Made by a program: the position numbers and the translations under genes | The notes under the pieces: generated by a model | What the model saw: only the letters and a program-made list of their open reading frames with translations | Told to the model about the DNA's origin: nothing | Databases searched by the model: none | DNA from: CAIVAT01 sp037133475 | GTDB taxonomy: Bacteria; Bacteroidota; Bacteroidia; Bacteroidales; FEN-979 | Direction: 5' to 3' | Assembly (NCBI GenBank): GCA_037133475.1 | Contig: JBAXOB010000020.1 | Span: 7,291 to 71,290 of the forward strand | Length of the DNA stretch: 64,000 nt | In this document: piece after piece, positions 1 through 8,046 of the stretch | Layout: every line of letters begins with the position of its first letter | Position numbering within the stretch: position 1 is the first letter of the stretch

Positions 1-2
1 GG

Positions 3-770
3 ATGGAATACCTCTTCTGGAAACATATCGGGTACAGCCACCTGAAGCCGGCAAGCCTGCTGCATGTCGACCTCGGCTGGTGGGTGAACTCCCTGCGGCT
101 GGTGATCATCTATACCATTTATGCCCTGCTGATCCAGCTTGCCATAGGCTGGGCAGAGACCCAGAAGCTGAAAACCGAGCTGCTGCTGGAAAAACAATCG
201 GGCGAGCTGGCATTGCTCCGGTCGCAGATCAATCCCCATTTCCTCTTCAACACCCTGAACAACATCTACTCGCTGGTTTATCAGAAATCGGAGGATGCCC
301 CCGAGGCGGTGATGAAAATGTCGTCGATCATGCGCTATATGCTCTATGATGCTACCACCGACAAGGTGCTGCTCGAAAAGGAGATCGAATACCTGAAGAG
401 TTTCATCGAACTGGAAAAACTGAGGATCAGGCACAAGGATTTCGTCGAACTTGCAATAACCGGGAATATTGAAGGACGGACCATCGCACCCATGCTGCTG
501 ATCCCCTTTGTTGAAAACGCCTTTAAACATGGCAGTAAAAGCGTGGCGAATCCCGGGATCAGGATCAGCCTGACCGTCGGCGATCATCAAATCCGGTTTG
601 AAGTGACCAACTACCTGCGGAAAAACGCAACCCTTACCAAAGACCAGGTCGGAGGCATCGGCCTGCACAATATCCGCCGCAGGCTGAACCTTCTCTACCC
701 CGGGAAACACCAGCTTGAGATCCGTACGGATGAAGAAAATTATCATGTATTATTAATCATTTGGGTATGA
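3..770 (+). CDS. LytS-type sensor histidine kinase, 5' end probably outside window
   Basis: Membrane histidine kinase of the LytS/YehU class (His_kinase family PF06580), which passes phosphate to the LytTR regulator encoded directly after it. Numbering is from the ATG at base 3. A membrane segment lies at about residues 31-50. The phospho-accepting His is H79 in QINPHFLFNTLNN, followed by the ATP-binding N-box FVENAFKHG near residue 168 and the glycine motif GIGLHNIRRRL near residue 218. Relatives usually carry several membrane helices before the kinase core, so the reading frame probably continues upstream of the window. The TGA stop overlaps the next start codon (ATGA), so the pair is translationally coupled. 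Confidence 0.9.
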   Translation: MEYLFWKHIGYSHLKPASLLHVDLGWWVNSLRLVIIYTIYALLIQLAIGWAETQKLKTELLLEKQSGELALLRSQINPHFLFNTLNNIYSLVYQKSEDAPEAVMKMSSIMRYMLYDATTDKVLLEKEIEYLKSFIELEKLRIRHKDFVELAITGNIEGRTIAPMLLIPFVENAFKHGSKSVANPGIRISLTVGDHQIRFEVTNYLRKNATLTKDQVGGIGLHNIRRRLNLLYPGKHQLEIRTDEENYHVLLIIWV

Positions 771-1495
771 ATATCAACTGTATAGCGATTGATGACGAAC
801 CCCTTGCGCTCGACATCATCAGGGATTACTGTTCAAAAGTCGTTTTCCTGAATCTCCTGAAGACATTCGACAATGCCATTGAATCCATCGAGTTTATCAG
901 GACCAACAAGGTCGACCTGATGTTCCTGGATATCCAGATGGAGGAACTCACCGGGATCCAGTTGCTGAATGCGCTGAAACACCGGCCATTCGTGATCTTC
1001 ACGACTGCTTACGAGCGTTATGCCCTCCAGGGATTTGAACTCGACGTGGTGGATTATATGCTGAAGCCCGTATCCTTTGAGCGTTTCATCAAGGGGGTCA
1101 ACAAGGTTTGTGAACGGATGCAGTTTGATACCGGAACTGTCAAATCTGAAAACGGCAAGCCCAGGTCGCCGGAAACCTCATTTTTCTTCGTGAAAACCGA
1201 AACCAGGATGGAACGCATTGAAAACCATGAGGTGCTCTATGTCGAGGGGATGGGCGACTACTGGCGCATCGTTACCAAAACGCGCAGGATCATGACCCTG
1301 ATGAATGCCCGCAAACTGGAGGAGGTGCTGCGTGAACCGCAGTTCTGCCGCGTTCACAAATCCTTTTTCATCGCGCTTGACAAGATCGAATCGATCGAAC
1401 GCAACCGCATCAAAATCGGCGACCAGTACATCCCCGTAAGCGAAACCTACCACAAGGCCTTTTTCGACCTGGTGGAAAGAAAAAAACTGGCCTGA
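767..1495 (+). CDS. LytTR-family response regulator
   Basis: Two-domain DNA-binding response regulator, partner of the preceding kinase. The receiver domain (about residues 3-120) has the acidic pair D9/D10, the phospho-acceptor D55 in LMFLDIQM and the conserved Lys in MLKPVSFERF. A LytTR DNA-binding domain fills about residues 140-240 (RMERIENHEVLYVEGMGDY, then FCRVHKSFFIALDKI). I chose the ATG at 767 because it gives a 4-base ATGA overlap with the kinase stop. An in-frame TTG six bases upstream is less likely. The target genes cannot be told from this window. The gene converges on the acyltransferase gene, with only six bases between the two stops. Confidence 0.93.
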   Translation: MNINCIAIDDEPLALDIIRDYCSKVVFLNLLKTFDNAIESIEFIRTNKVDLMFLDIQMEELTGIQLLNALKHRPFVIFTTAYERYALQGFELDVVDYMLKPVSFERFIKGVNKVCERMQFDTGTVKSENGKPRSPETSFFFVKTETRMERIENHEVLYVEGMGDYWRIVTKTRRIMTLMNARKLEEVLREPQFCRVHKSFFIALDKIESIERNRIKIGDQYIPVSETYHKAFFDLVERKKLA

Positions 1496-1501
1496 AGCCC
1501 T

Positions 1502-3289
1502 TTAACTTTCCTTCCTGAAACGCTCCAGCAGCGACTGGTCATTGATCTCCTTTGAAAGCGATTCTATGATCTCAAAGGGAACGCCAAACACATCCACCAC
1601 GATCAGGGCATCGAGACAGTTGTTGAACAGCGGATCGACATTGAACCCCAGCACCTCGGCGTTGACCGTGAGGTACTTCTTCAGCAGCACCGGCAATTTA
1701 AAGCCGGGATCCAGGTCATGGATGAACCTGTCGAGCCGGGCGACATCTTTTTTTACAAACTTCAAAAACAGGGCCGGGTCGGCATTCCTGGCTTTAACTT
1801 TCCTGAACGGGTTATGTGGCCTGATGCAGCCGCCATATTCTTCGTGATAGCAGTTGGTTTTAAGGTATTCCACAACCAGTGATTTGGAAATCCCGCTGAA
1901 TTCGTTGGAAATACTGACGGGACCGATCAGGTAGCGGTATTCGGGCGCCTTCAGCAGCAGGTAAAGGATCCCTTTCCAAAGCAGGAAAAGCGACAGCGGT
2001 TTTTTCTGATACTCCTTCACAATGAACGACCGGCCCAGCTCCATCGAAAGCCGCAGTACCGGTTCCAACGACGGGTCAATATCAAACAGGCTGTTGATGT
2101 AATGGCCGGCAATGCCGTATTTCGCGATGATCCGGTCTCCCTTGCCGACGCGGTAACCGCCCATGATCCGACCGGCTTCATTGTCCCAGATGAAAAGCTG
2201 TTCAAAATATTCATCATAGGGATCCCTGTCAATCGCTTTGCCGGTCCCCTCGCCGACATCCCGGTAGGTGATCTCCCGCAAACGGCAGATTTCATTCAGG
2301 ATGTTGGGGATTTTACCCGACGGGACACAGAAGATATAGTTTTCCCGGATATGGAACAACAGGTGCTGTTCCTTGATCTCCTCCACCTCCCGGCGGATAA
2401 GCCCGGCTGGGGTTTCAGCCTCCACCGGTGCGGGTTTGCAGTGTATGATCTCCCTTTTCCGCAGGCCGGGTTCAAGGGCAAGTCCCAGGGAATAGGTTTT
2501 CATCCGCAGCAGCTTTCCATACTCGCCAATCTCAGGGAATTCATCCTGTTCCTTAACGGTAAGCGGGGTCCCGATCCTGATGACGATCTCTTTTCCCTGC
2601 TTGTTGAAAAGCTCGGCTGGCAGCCTGAGCGTGCGCAACAGCGGATGAATGAATCCCAGCATATTGAACAACCCCGTATTGTGCCCGCTGAAATAAACAG
2701 GAACCACCGGCACCCTGGCCCGTTTGACAAATTTCAGCATGGTGGGCTGCCATTCCCGGTCGGTCACTGCCTGCTGATTGAGCTTGTAGCTGCTCACCTC
2801 GCCCGCGGGAAAAATCCCCAGCGGGTTTCCCTTCTGCAGGTGCAGGTAAGCCTCTTTCAGTCCGCCGTAGCTCGACATGGCCTCTTTCCTCGATTCAAAC
2901 GGGTTTACCCCCAGGAACCAGGGCTGCAGCGGTTTTATCCGTGTCAGTAAAAAATTGACCAGCAGTTTGTATCCCGGGTTGATCGCCGAGATGATCCTGG
3001 CCAGCAGGATGCCATCAATGCCGCCATAGGCGTGGTTCGACACCGTGATGAAATTGCCGTTTTTCGGGATTTTTTCAAGATCCTCCGCCGACAGGATTAT
3101 CCTGACGCCTGTCGCCTCGATCAGCCTGTCAAGGAATTCGCCTCCCGGCAGATGGCCATGGTGATCATAAAAATCGTTGATCCTGTCAAATTGCAGGAGC
3201 TTCAGTATGCCACGGGCAACCGGTTCCCCGCCGAATCTGCTGAGAAATTTGCTGGCGCCCAGTAAATCGCCGGTTGAAATCAGCTTCAT
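1502..3289 (-). CDS. Bifunctional acyltransferase, OlsF/GlsF-type aminolipid synthase
   Basis: A fusion of two acyltransferase domains. The N-terminal half is PlsC-like: NHAYGGID at residues 85-92 gives the His/Asp pair and FPAGEVSS at 160-167 is the substrate-binding block. The C-terminal half (about 305-595) is a GNAT/hemolysin-like N-acyltransferase with RDPYDEYFEQLFIW and GGYRVG. This domain order matches OlsF of Serratia and Flavobacterium, where the C-terminal part N-acylates an amino acid and the N-terminal part O-acylates the product. In Bacteroides the same chemistry is split between GlsB and GlsA and makes glycine lipids. I infer synthesis of a phosphorus-free amino-acid lipid; the head group (ornithine or glycine) cannot be read from sequence. 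It lies 15 bases after rnr on the same strand. Confidence 0.82.
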   Translation of the reverse strand: MKLISTGDLLGASKFLSRFGGEPVARGILKLLQFDRINDFYDHHGHLPGGEFLDRLIEATGVRIILSAEDLEKIPKNGNFITVSNHAYGGIDGILLARIISAINPGYKLLVNFLLTRIKPLQPWFLGVNPFESRKEAMSSYGGLKEAYLHLQKGNPLGIFPAGEVSSYKLNQQAVTDREWQPTMLKFVKRARVPVVPVYFSGHNTGLFNMLGFIHPLLRTLRLPAELFNKQGKEIVIRIGTPLTVKEQDEFPEIGEYGKLLRMKTYSLGLALEPGLRKREIIHCKPAPVEAETPAGLIRREVEEIKEQHLLFHIRENYIFCVPSGKIPNILNEICRLREITYRDVGEGTGKAIDRDPYDEYFEQLFIWDNEAGRIMGGYRVGKGDRIIAKYGIAGHYINSLFDIDPSLEPVLRLSMELGRSFIVKEYQKKPLSLFLLWKGILYLLLKAPEYRYLIGPVSISNEFSGISKSLVVEYLKTNCYHEEYGGCIRPHNPFRKVKARNADPALFLKFVKKDVARLDRFIHDLDPGFKLPVLLKKYLTVNAEVLGFNVDPLFNNCLDALIVVDVFGVPFEIIESLSKEINDQSLLERFRKES

Positions 3290-3304
3290 GATGGTACAGA
3301 AAAA

Positions 3305-5461
3305 TCAGGAGACCCACTCATAATCCATCTGCTTGCGGGCAAGGTCGATCCGTTTGACGCGGATCTTCAGCTTATCGCCCAGCTTAAACCGGTATCCGTG
3401 CCGCTGACCGATGATCTGGTAATTTTCCTCGTCAAGATAATAGTAGTCATCCTCCAGGTCGCGAAGCCGGATCATACCTTCGCACTTTGTCCCGACAATC
3501 TCGGCAAAAATACCCCATTTGCTTACTCCCGAAATAAGGGCCTCAAATTCCTGGCCGATCTTGTCAAGCATGTATTCCGCCTGCTTGTATTTTACCGACA
3601 TTCTTTCGGCATCAACCGCGCGGCGTTCCATTTCCGAGGCATGCTCGCACATCGGCTCATATACCTCTTTCGACACCGACGGCCCGTTGTTCATATACTC
3701 AAACAGCAGCCGGTGAACCATCAGGTCGGGATAACGGCGGATGGGAGAGGTGAAATGCGAATAATACTGGAAGGCAAGTCCGTAGTGACCTATATTGTTG
3801 GTGGAATAATAGGCCTTCGACATGGTGCGGATGGCAATGGTCTCGATCATGGTCTCGGTACCGGTGCCTTTGATATCATTGAACAGCTTGTTAAATGAAT
3901 CGGCCAGCGACTTCTTGGAGCTGAGTTTCATCTTATACCCGAGCCGCTCGACAAAAAGGGAGAAGTTTTCGAGCTTTTCCTCGTTGGGCGTGTCGTGTAC
4001 GCGGTAGACGAAGGTTTTCACCGCCTGGTTTTCGCGTTTCTTCCCGATAAATTCGGCAACCTTGCGGTTTGCCAGCAGCATAAAATCCTCGATCAGCTTA
4101 TTGGCGTCTTTCATCTCGCGCAGGTAGATGCTGAGCGGCCGGCCCAGGTTATCAAGCTTGAACCTGACCTCCTGCGTTTCGAAATTAAAAGAACCCTTAT
4201 GAAAACGCTCTTCCCTCAACTTCAGGGCTATGTTGTTGAAAACAGTGATCTCTGCCGAATATTCCCCCTTCCCCGACTCAATGATCTCCTGCACCTCCTC
4301 GTAGGCAAAGCGGCGGTTGGAGTTGATCACCGTTTTGCCAAACCATTCGCCATAGATTTTTCCCTTTTCATCCATTTCGAAAACGGCCGAAAAACACAAC
4401 CTGTCTTCGCCCTGCCGCAAGGAACACAACCCGTTCGACAAACGCTCGGGCAGCATGGGGATGGTGCGTCCCACCATGTAAACCGAAGTTCCGCGTTCGA
4501 CAGCCTCCTCATCGATGGCCGTTCCGGGTCTTACATAATAGGAAACGTCGGCAATGTGCACGCCGACTTCCCAACGGCCGTTCCCGAGCGGTTTCAGCGA
4601 AATGGCATCATCAAAATCCTTGGCATCCTCCGGGTCGATGGTAATGGTCAGCACCTGCCTGAAATCCCGGCGTTTGCCGATCTCCTCCGCCGGGATTAGA
4701 TCGGGAAAGGAGGCGGCCTCCTTTTCGGCTTTCGCGGAAAATGAAAGCGGGAAATCGATCTCCGCCAGGATCGACTGCATCTCTACACGGTTGTCGCCCG
4801 GTTTTCCCAGCACCTCTTTGACCTCCCCGAACGGGTTGGCCGACTGGGCAGGCCATTCGGTGATCACCACCACGACCTTCTGCCCGTTTTTTGCCCCGTT
4901 CAGTTTTGTATTGGGAATAAAGATGTCGACAGGCATGGTTGCATTATCGGGCCTCAGGAAAGCGAAATTTTTAGAGGTCTCGATCGTACCGACAAATTGC
5001 TTTTTGTTCCTTTTGATGATCTCCGCGATCTCCCCTTCAAGCTTGTGCCCTTTCCTCCTTGGAAAAATAAAAACCTTTACCTTGTCGCCATGCAGGGCAT
5101 GATTCGTGTTGGTTGCGGCGATAAACACATCCTCCGTTTTGTCTTCGGGGATCACATAGGCCTTGCCGGTCTGCTTCATATCGACCGTTCCCGTAACCGA
5201 GGTCTTTACCTCCTTCTCAAACCGGGGACTTTCCATGTTGATCTGGTATTTGCCCCGTTTGCTCATGGCAAGTTCCTGGTTTTTGAACAACTGCCCGATG
5301 ATCAGGCTGATCAGGTCCTTGCTGGCCCGGTCCTGGATTCCCAGCCTGGCGGCAACCTGCTTGTAGTTAAAACTGCTGTACGGATTATCCTGGAATATAT
5401 CCAGTACCGATTTTACGAAGGTGTTCTTGTCGCTTCCGCTCAGACTCTTTTTCTTGCCCAT
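3305..5461 (-). CDS. rnr: Ribonuclease R
   Basis: 3'-5' exoribonuclease of the RNB family, which degrades structured RNA. The 718-residue protein has an N-terminal winged-helix-like segment, cold-shock/OB domains at about 85-230, and the RNB catalytic domain with active-site aspartates in IDPEDAKDFDDAISL at residues 275-289. A C-terminal S1 domain covers about 630-715 (ISGVSKWGIFAEIVGTKCEGMIRLRDL). The length and domain order are those of Bacteroidota RNase R. The start is the ATG of MGKKKSLSGSDKNTF. The gene sits between the fused ABC ATPase (65 bases upstream) and the aminolipid synthase (15 bases downstream), so the three may be co-transcribed. Confidence 0.96.
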   Translation of the reverse strand: MGKKKSLSGSDKNTFVKSVLDIFQDNPYSSFNYKQVAARLGIQDRASKDLISLIIGQLFKNQELAMSKRGKYQINMESPRFEKEVKTSVTGTVDMKQTGKAYVIPEDKTEDVFIAATNTNHALHGDKVKVFIFPRRKGHKLEGEIAEIIKRNKKQFVGTIETSKNFAFLRPDNATMPVDIFIPNTKLNGAKNGQKVVVVITEWPAQSANPFGEVKEVLGKPGDNRVEMQSILAEIDFPLSFSAKAEKEAASFPDLIPAEEIGKRRDFRQVLTITIDPEDAKDFDDAISLKPLGNGRWEVGVHIADVSYYVRPGTAIDEEAVERGTSVYMVGRTIPMLPERLSNGLCSLRQGEDRLCFSAVFEMDEKGKIYGEWFGKTVINSNRRFAYEEVQEIIESGKGEYSAEITVFNNIALKLREERFHKGSFNFETQEVRFKLDNLGRPLSIYLREMKDANKLIEDFMLLANRKVAEFIGKKRENQAVKTFVYRVHDTPNEEKLENFSLFVERLGYKMKLSSKKSLADSFNKLFNDIKGTGTETMIETIAIRTMSKAYYSTNNIGHYGLAFQYYSHFTSPIRRYPDLMVHRLLFEYMNNGPSVSKEVYEPMCEHASEMERRAVDAERMSVKYKQAEYMLDKIGQEFEALISGVSKWGIFAEIVGTKCEGMIRLRDLEDDYYYLDEENYQIIGQRHGYRFKLGDKLKIRVKRIDLARKQMDYEWVS

Positions 5462-5526
5462 AATGACTACTATTTTAATTCTTTATTTTCATTTTCCAGG
5501 AGGGGCTGCAGGCCCGGCTATCCGCA

Positions 5527-7209
5527 TCAATACGAATGAAATGCCGGAATTGCCGCCAGCAGTGTTTTTGTATATTCCGACCCGGGTGCGGCATACACCT
5601 GGTCGGCTTCGCCCATCTCCTCTATTTTACCGTTTTTCATCACGATCAACCGGTCGGACATGAATTTCACCACCGACAGGTCATGGGAGATGAAGATGTA
5701 GGTAAGGCCGTAATCCTTTTTCAGGTCATTCAGCAGGTTCAGCACCTGCGCCTGGATGGATACATCGAGGGCCGAAACCGATTCGTCGCAGATGACCAGG
5801 CGCGGTTCGACCGCCAGGGCCCTGGCAATGCAGATCCGTTGCCGCTGGCCGCCCGAGAATTCATGGGGATAGCGGTCGTAGTGTTCAGGTTTGAGCCCAA
5901 CCCTGCCAAGCAGGTCCATCACCTTTGCCCTGCGCAAGGTATCATTCCCGTGCAGCCCGTGAACCTTCATCGGTTCAAGAATGGCCGGTCCGGCCGGTAT
6001 CCTTGGATTCAGGGAAGAATAGGGATCCTGGAAAATGATCTGCAGATCCTTCCTGAGCTCTTTTAAGCTCCGGGCCGTCAGCCGGGTGATTTCCCGGTTC
6101 CTGTAATATATCTTGCCCTCCGACGATGGTATCAGGTCAAGCACCACCCTTGCCAGGGTGGTTTTCCCGCTGCCCGATTCCCCGACAATCCCAAGCGTTT
6201 CGCCCGGATAGACCTTGAAGGTCGCCTTTTCCAGCGCCCTGAAGGCTCCGAACTGTTTACTTAACTTTTCAACCGTCAGGATGGGTTCCTGCCCGTAGAT
6301 GCGCGCATGGTCAGCCTTCCGTTGTGCGGGGGAGATTACCCCCTCGTCCGCGCTGAAGCCCTCCTTCAGGAAATCCCCGACTACAGGCAGCCGCGCGGGC
6401 CTTGCATCCAGCGGGGGCCTGCAGGCCAGCAGGCCGCGCGTATAGGGATGCTGCGGCGACCTGAAAATAGCGGCCACCTCCCCCTGTTCAACGATCCGGC
6501 CCCGGTACATTACCATCACCCTGTCGGCAAACCCGGCCACCAGGCCGAGATCATGGGTGATGAAGAGGATGCTCATGTTCCGGGTCCGCTGCAGGTTTTT
6601 CAGCAGGTCGAGGATGGTTTTCTGAACCGTTACATCCAAGGCGGTGGTGGGTTCATCGGCAACCAGGATGGCCGGGTTGCAGGAAATCGCCATGGCGATC
6701 ATCACCCGCTGCTTTTGTCCGCCCGAAAGCTGGTGGGGATAGGCATCAAATATCATTTCAGGCCTGGGAAGGTCTACCTCGCGGAATAGTTCCAGAACCT
6801 TTTCCCTGCCCTCTTTTTTCTTCATTCCAAGATGTATCCTCAGGCTTTCGGAAACCTGGTTCCCACAGGTAAACACAGGGTTCAAAGAGGTCATCGGCTC
6901 CTGGAAAATCATGGAGATCCTGTTCCCCCTGATTTTTCTCATCTCAATTTCATCAAGCTGCAGCAGATCCCTCGACCGGTGTTGCAGGAAAAAAATCTCC
7001 CCGTCCATAATTTTCCCGGGCGGCGCCGGGATCAGCCCCAGGAGAGCCAGGGCGGTAACCGTTTTGCCGGAACCCGATTCCCCCACAACCGCAAGTGTTT
7101 CCGCCTCATTCATATGAAAAGATACATGGTCTGCAACAACCTGCTCCCTGCCATCAGAGGTGAAAGCAACAGTAAGGTCACGAATGTCAAGTAAAGGGGC
7201 GACAGACAT
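5527..7209 (-). CDS. Fused double ATP-binding protein of a peptide ABC transporter (DppD-DppF type)
   Basis: Two complete ABC ATPase domains in one chain, as in YejF/GsiA. It would power import of di- or oligopeptides (or glutathione/nickel-type substrates) through a membrane permease. Each half has a Walker A motif GESGSGKT, a signature (LSGGQKQR in the first, FSGGQRQR in the second) and a Walker B (ILVADEPTTALD and LVICDESVSALD). The oligopeptide-type C-terminal tail PYTRGLLACRPPLDARPARLPVVG after the first domain supports peptide specificity. The permease and binding-protein genes are not beside it. I use the ATG at 7209 (MSVAPLLDIRDLTVAF); a TTG at 7221 in the same frame is an alternative. 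Confidence 0.93.
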   Translation of the reverse strand: MSVAPLLDIRDLTVAFTSDGREQVVADHVSFHMNEAETLAVVGESGSGKTVTALALLGLIPAPPGKIMDGEIFFLQHRSRDLLQLDEIEMRKIRGNRISMIFQEPMTSLNPVFTCGNQVSESLRIHLGMKKKEGREKVLELFREVDLPRPEMIFDAYPHQLSGGQKQRVMIAMAISCNPAILVADEPTTALDVTVQKTILDLLKNLQRTRNMSILFITHDLGLVAGFADRVMVMYRGRIVEQGEVAAIFRSPQHPYTRGLLACRPPLDARPARLPVVGDFLKEGFSADEGVISPAQRKADHARIYGQEPILTVEKLSKQFGAFRALEKATFKVYPGETLGIVGESGSGKTTLARVVLDLIPSSEGKIYYRNREITRLTARSLKELRKDLQIIFQDPYSSLNPRIPAGPAILEPMKVHGLHGNDTLRRAKVMDLLGRVGLKPEHYDRYPHEFSGGQRQRICIARALAVEPRLVICDESVSALDVSIQAQVLNLLNDLKKDYGLTYIFISHDLSVVKFMSDRLIVMKNGKIEEMGEADQVYAAPGSEYTKTLLAAIPAFHSY

Positions 7210-7332
7210 CTTTCCGGTCAAATTTTACCCAAACCTACATGATTTTTCGCAATGTTGGGAGCATGGTTGAAAAATAACCGCTCTTCCCGTATTACCTTTT
7301 GCCATTAAAACCGATTAACCATAAACGGACGT

Positions 7333-8022
7333 ATGACCTGGCTCGATGATTTTATTTCGCTTATTTTCCCGAGAATTTGCGCCTGTTGCGGAAACAGCCT
7401 GTGGAAGCATGAAGAGATAATCTGTCATTCCTGTGATTTCCGCCTTCCCAGGACAAATTTCCATCTCGATGCCGACAACCCTGTGGCCCGCCTTTTCTGG
7501 GGAAGGGCCCCCGTGGAGGCGGCGGGCGCCTACCTCTATTTCAACAAGGGAAACCGGGTTCAGCGGCTGGTCCACCAGCTGAAGTACAAAGGCAGAAAGG
7601 ATATCGGCGCGTGGCTGGGTAACCAGTACGGCCATGAACTGTTGAAATCGTCCCTGTTCAGCAACCTTGATGCCATCATCCCCGTTCCTCTCCACAAGAA
7701 AAGATACATGCAGCGCGGATATAACCAAAGCGAACAATTTGCAATTGGTCTCGGCAAACCGATGAACCTGCCGGTGGTAAACCATTTGCTCACCAGGAGC
7801 CGGGCAACTGAAACACAGACGAGAAAATCACGTTTCAGCAGGTACCAGAATGTCCATGACATTTTTGAGGTTATCCATGCGGAAAAATACAAGGGAAAGC
7901 ATCTTCTGCTTGTGGATGACGTGATCACAACGGGGGCGACCCTTGAATCCTCAGTTCTGGCCCTGGCAGCCATCCCGGGGGTGAAAATCAGTGTCGCCTG
8001 CATTGCCGCTGCCGTGCTTTAG
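7333..8022 (+). CDS. comF: ComF family phosphoribosyltransferase-like protein
   Basis: ComF/GntX family protein. The family is linked to DNA uptake in naturally competent bacteria, but its reaction is not settled. The N-terminus is a four-cysteine zinc ribbon (C16-x2-C19 and C31-x2-C34). The C-terminal half is a type I phosphoribosyltransferase fold with the PRPP-binding loop LLLVDDVITTGATL. The conserved segment AIIPVPLHKKRYMQRGYNQSE is also typical. The length of 229 residues is normal. It stands alone, divergent from the ABC ATPase gene and convergent with the lamin-tail gene. No competence genes are nearby. Confidence 0.93.
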   Translation: MTWLDDFISLIFPRICACCGNSLWKHEEIICHSCDFRLPRTNFHLDADNPVARLFWGRAPVEAAGAYLYFNKGNRVQRLVHQLKYKGRKDIGAWLGNQYGHELLKSSLFSNLDAIIPVPLHKKRYMQRGYNQSEQFAIGLGKPMNLPVVNHLLTRSRATETQTRKSRFSRYQNVHDIFEVIHAEKYKGKHLLLVDDVITTGATLESSVLALAAIPGVKISVACIAAAVL

Positions 8023-8046
8023 CTTATCAAAAACATAGCATAATTT

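Noticed and set aside
2102..2950. Long open frame on the plus strand inside the aminolipid synthase gene
   Set aside because: It lies wholly antisense to a gene with clear domain motifs and its translation shows no family features.
3995..4699. 234-codon frame antisense to rnr
   Set aside because: A shadow of the high-GC third positions of rnr; no start context or motif.
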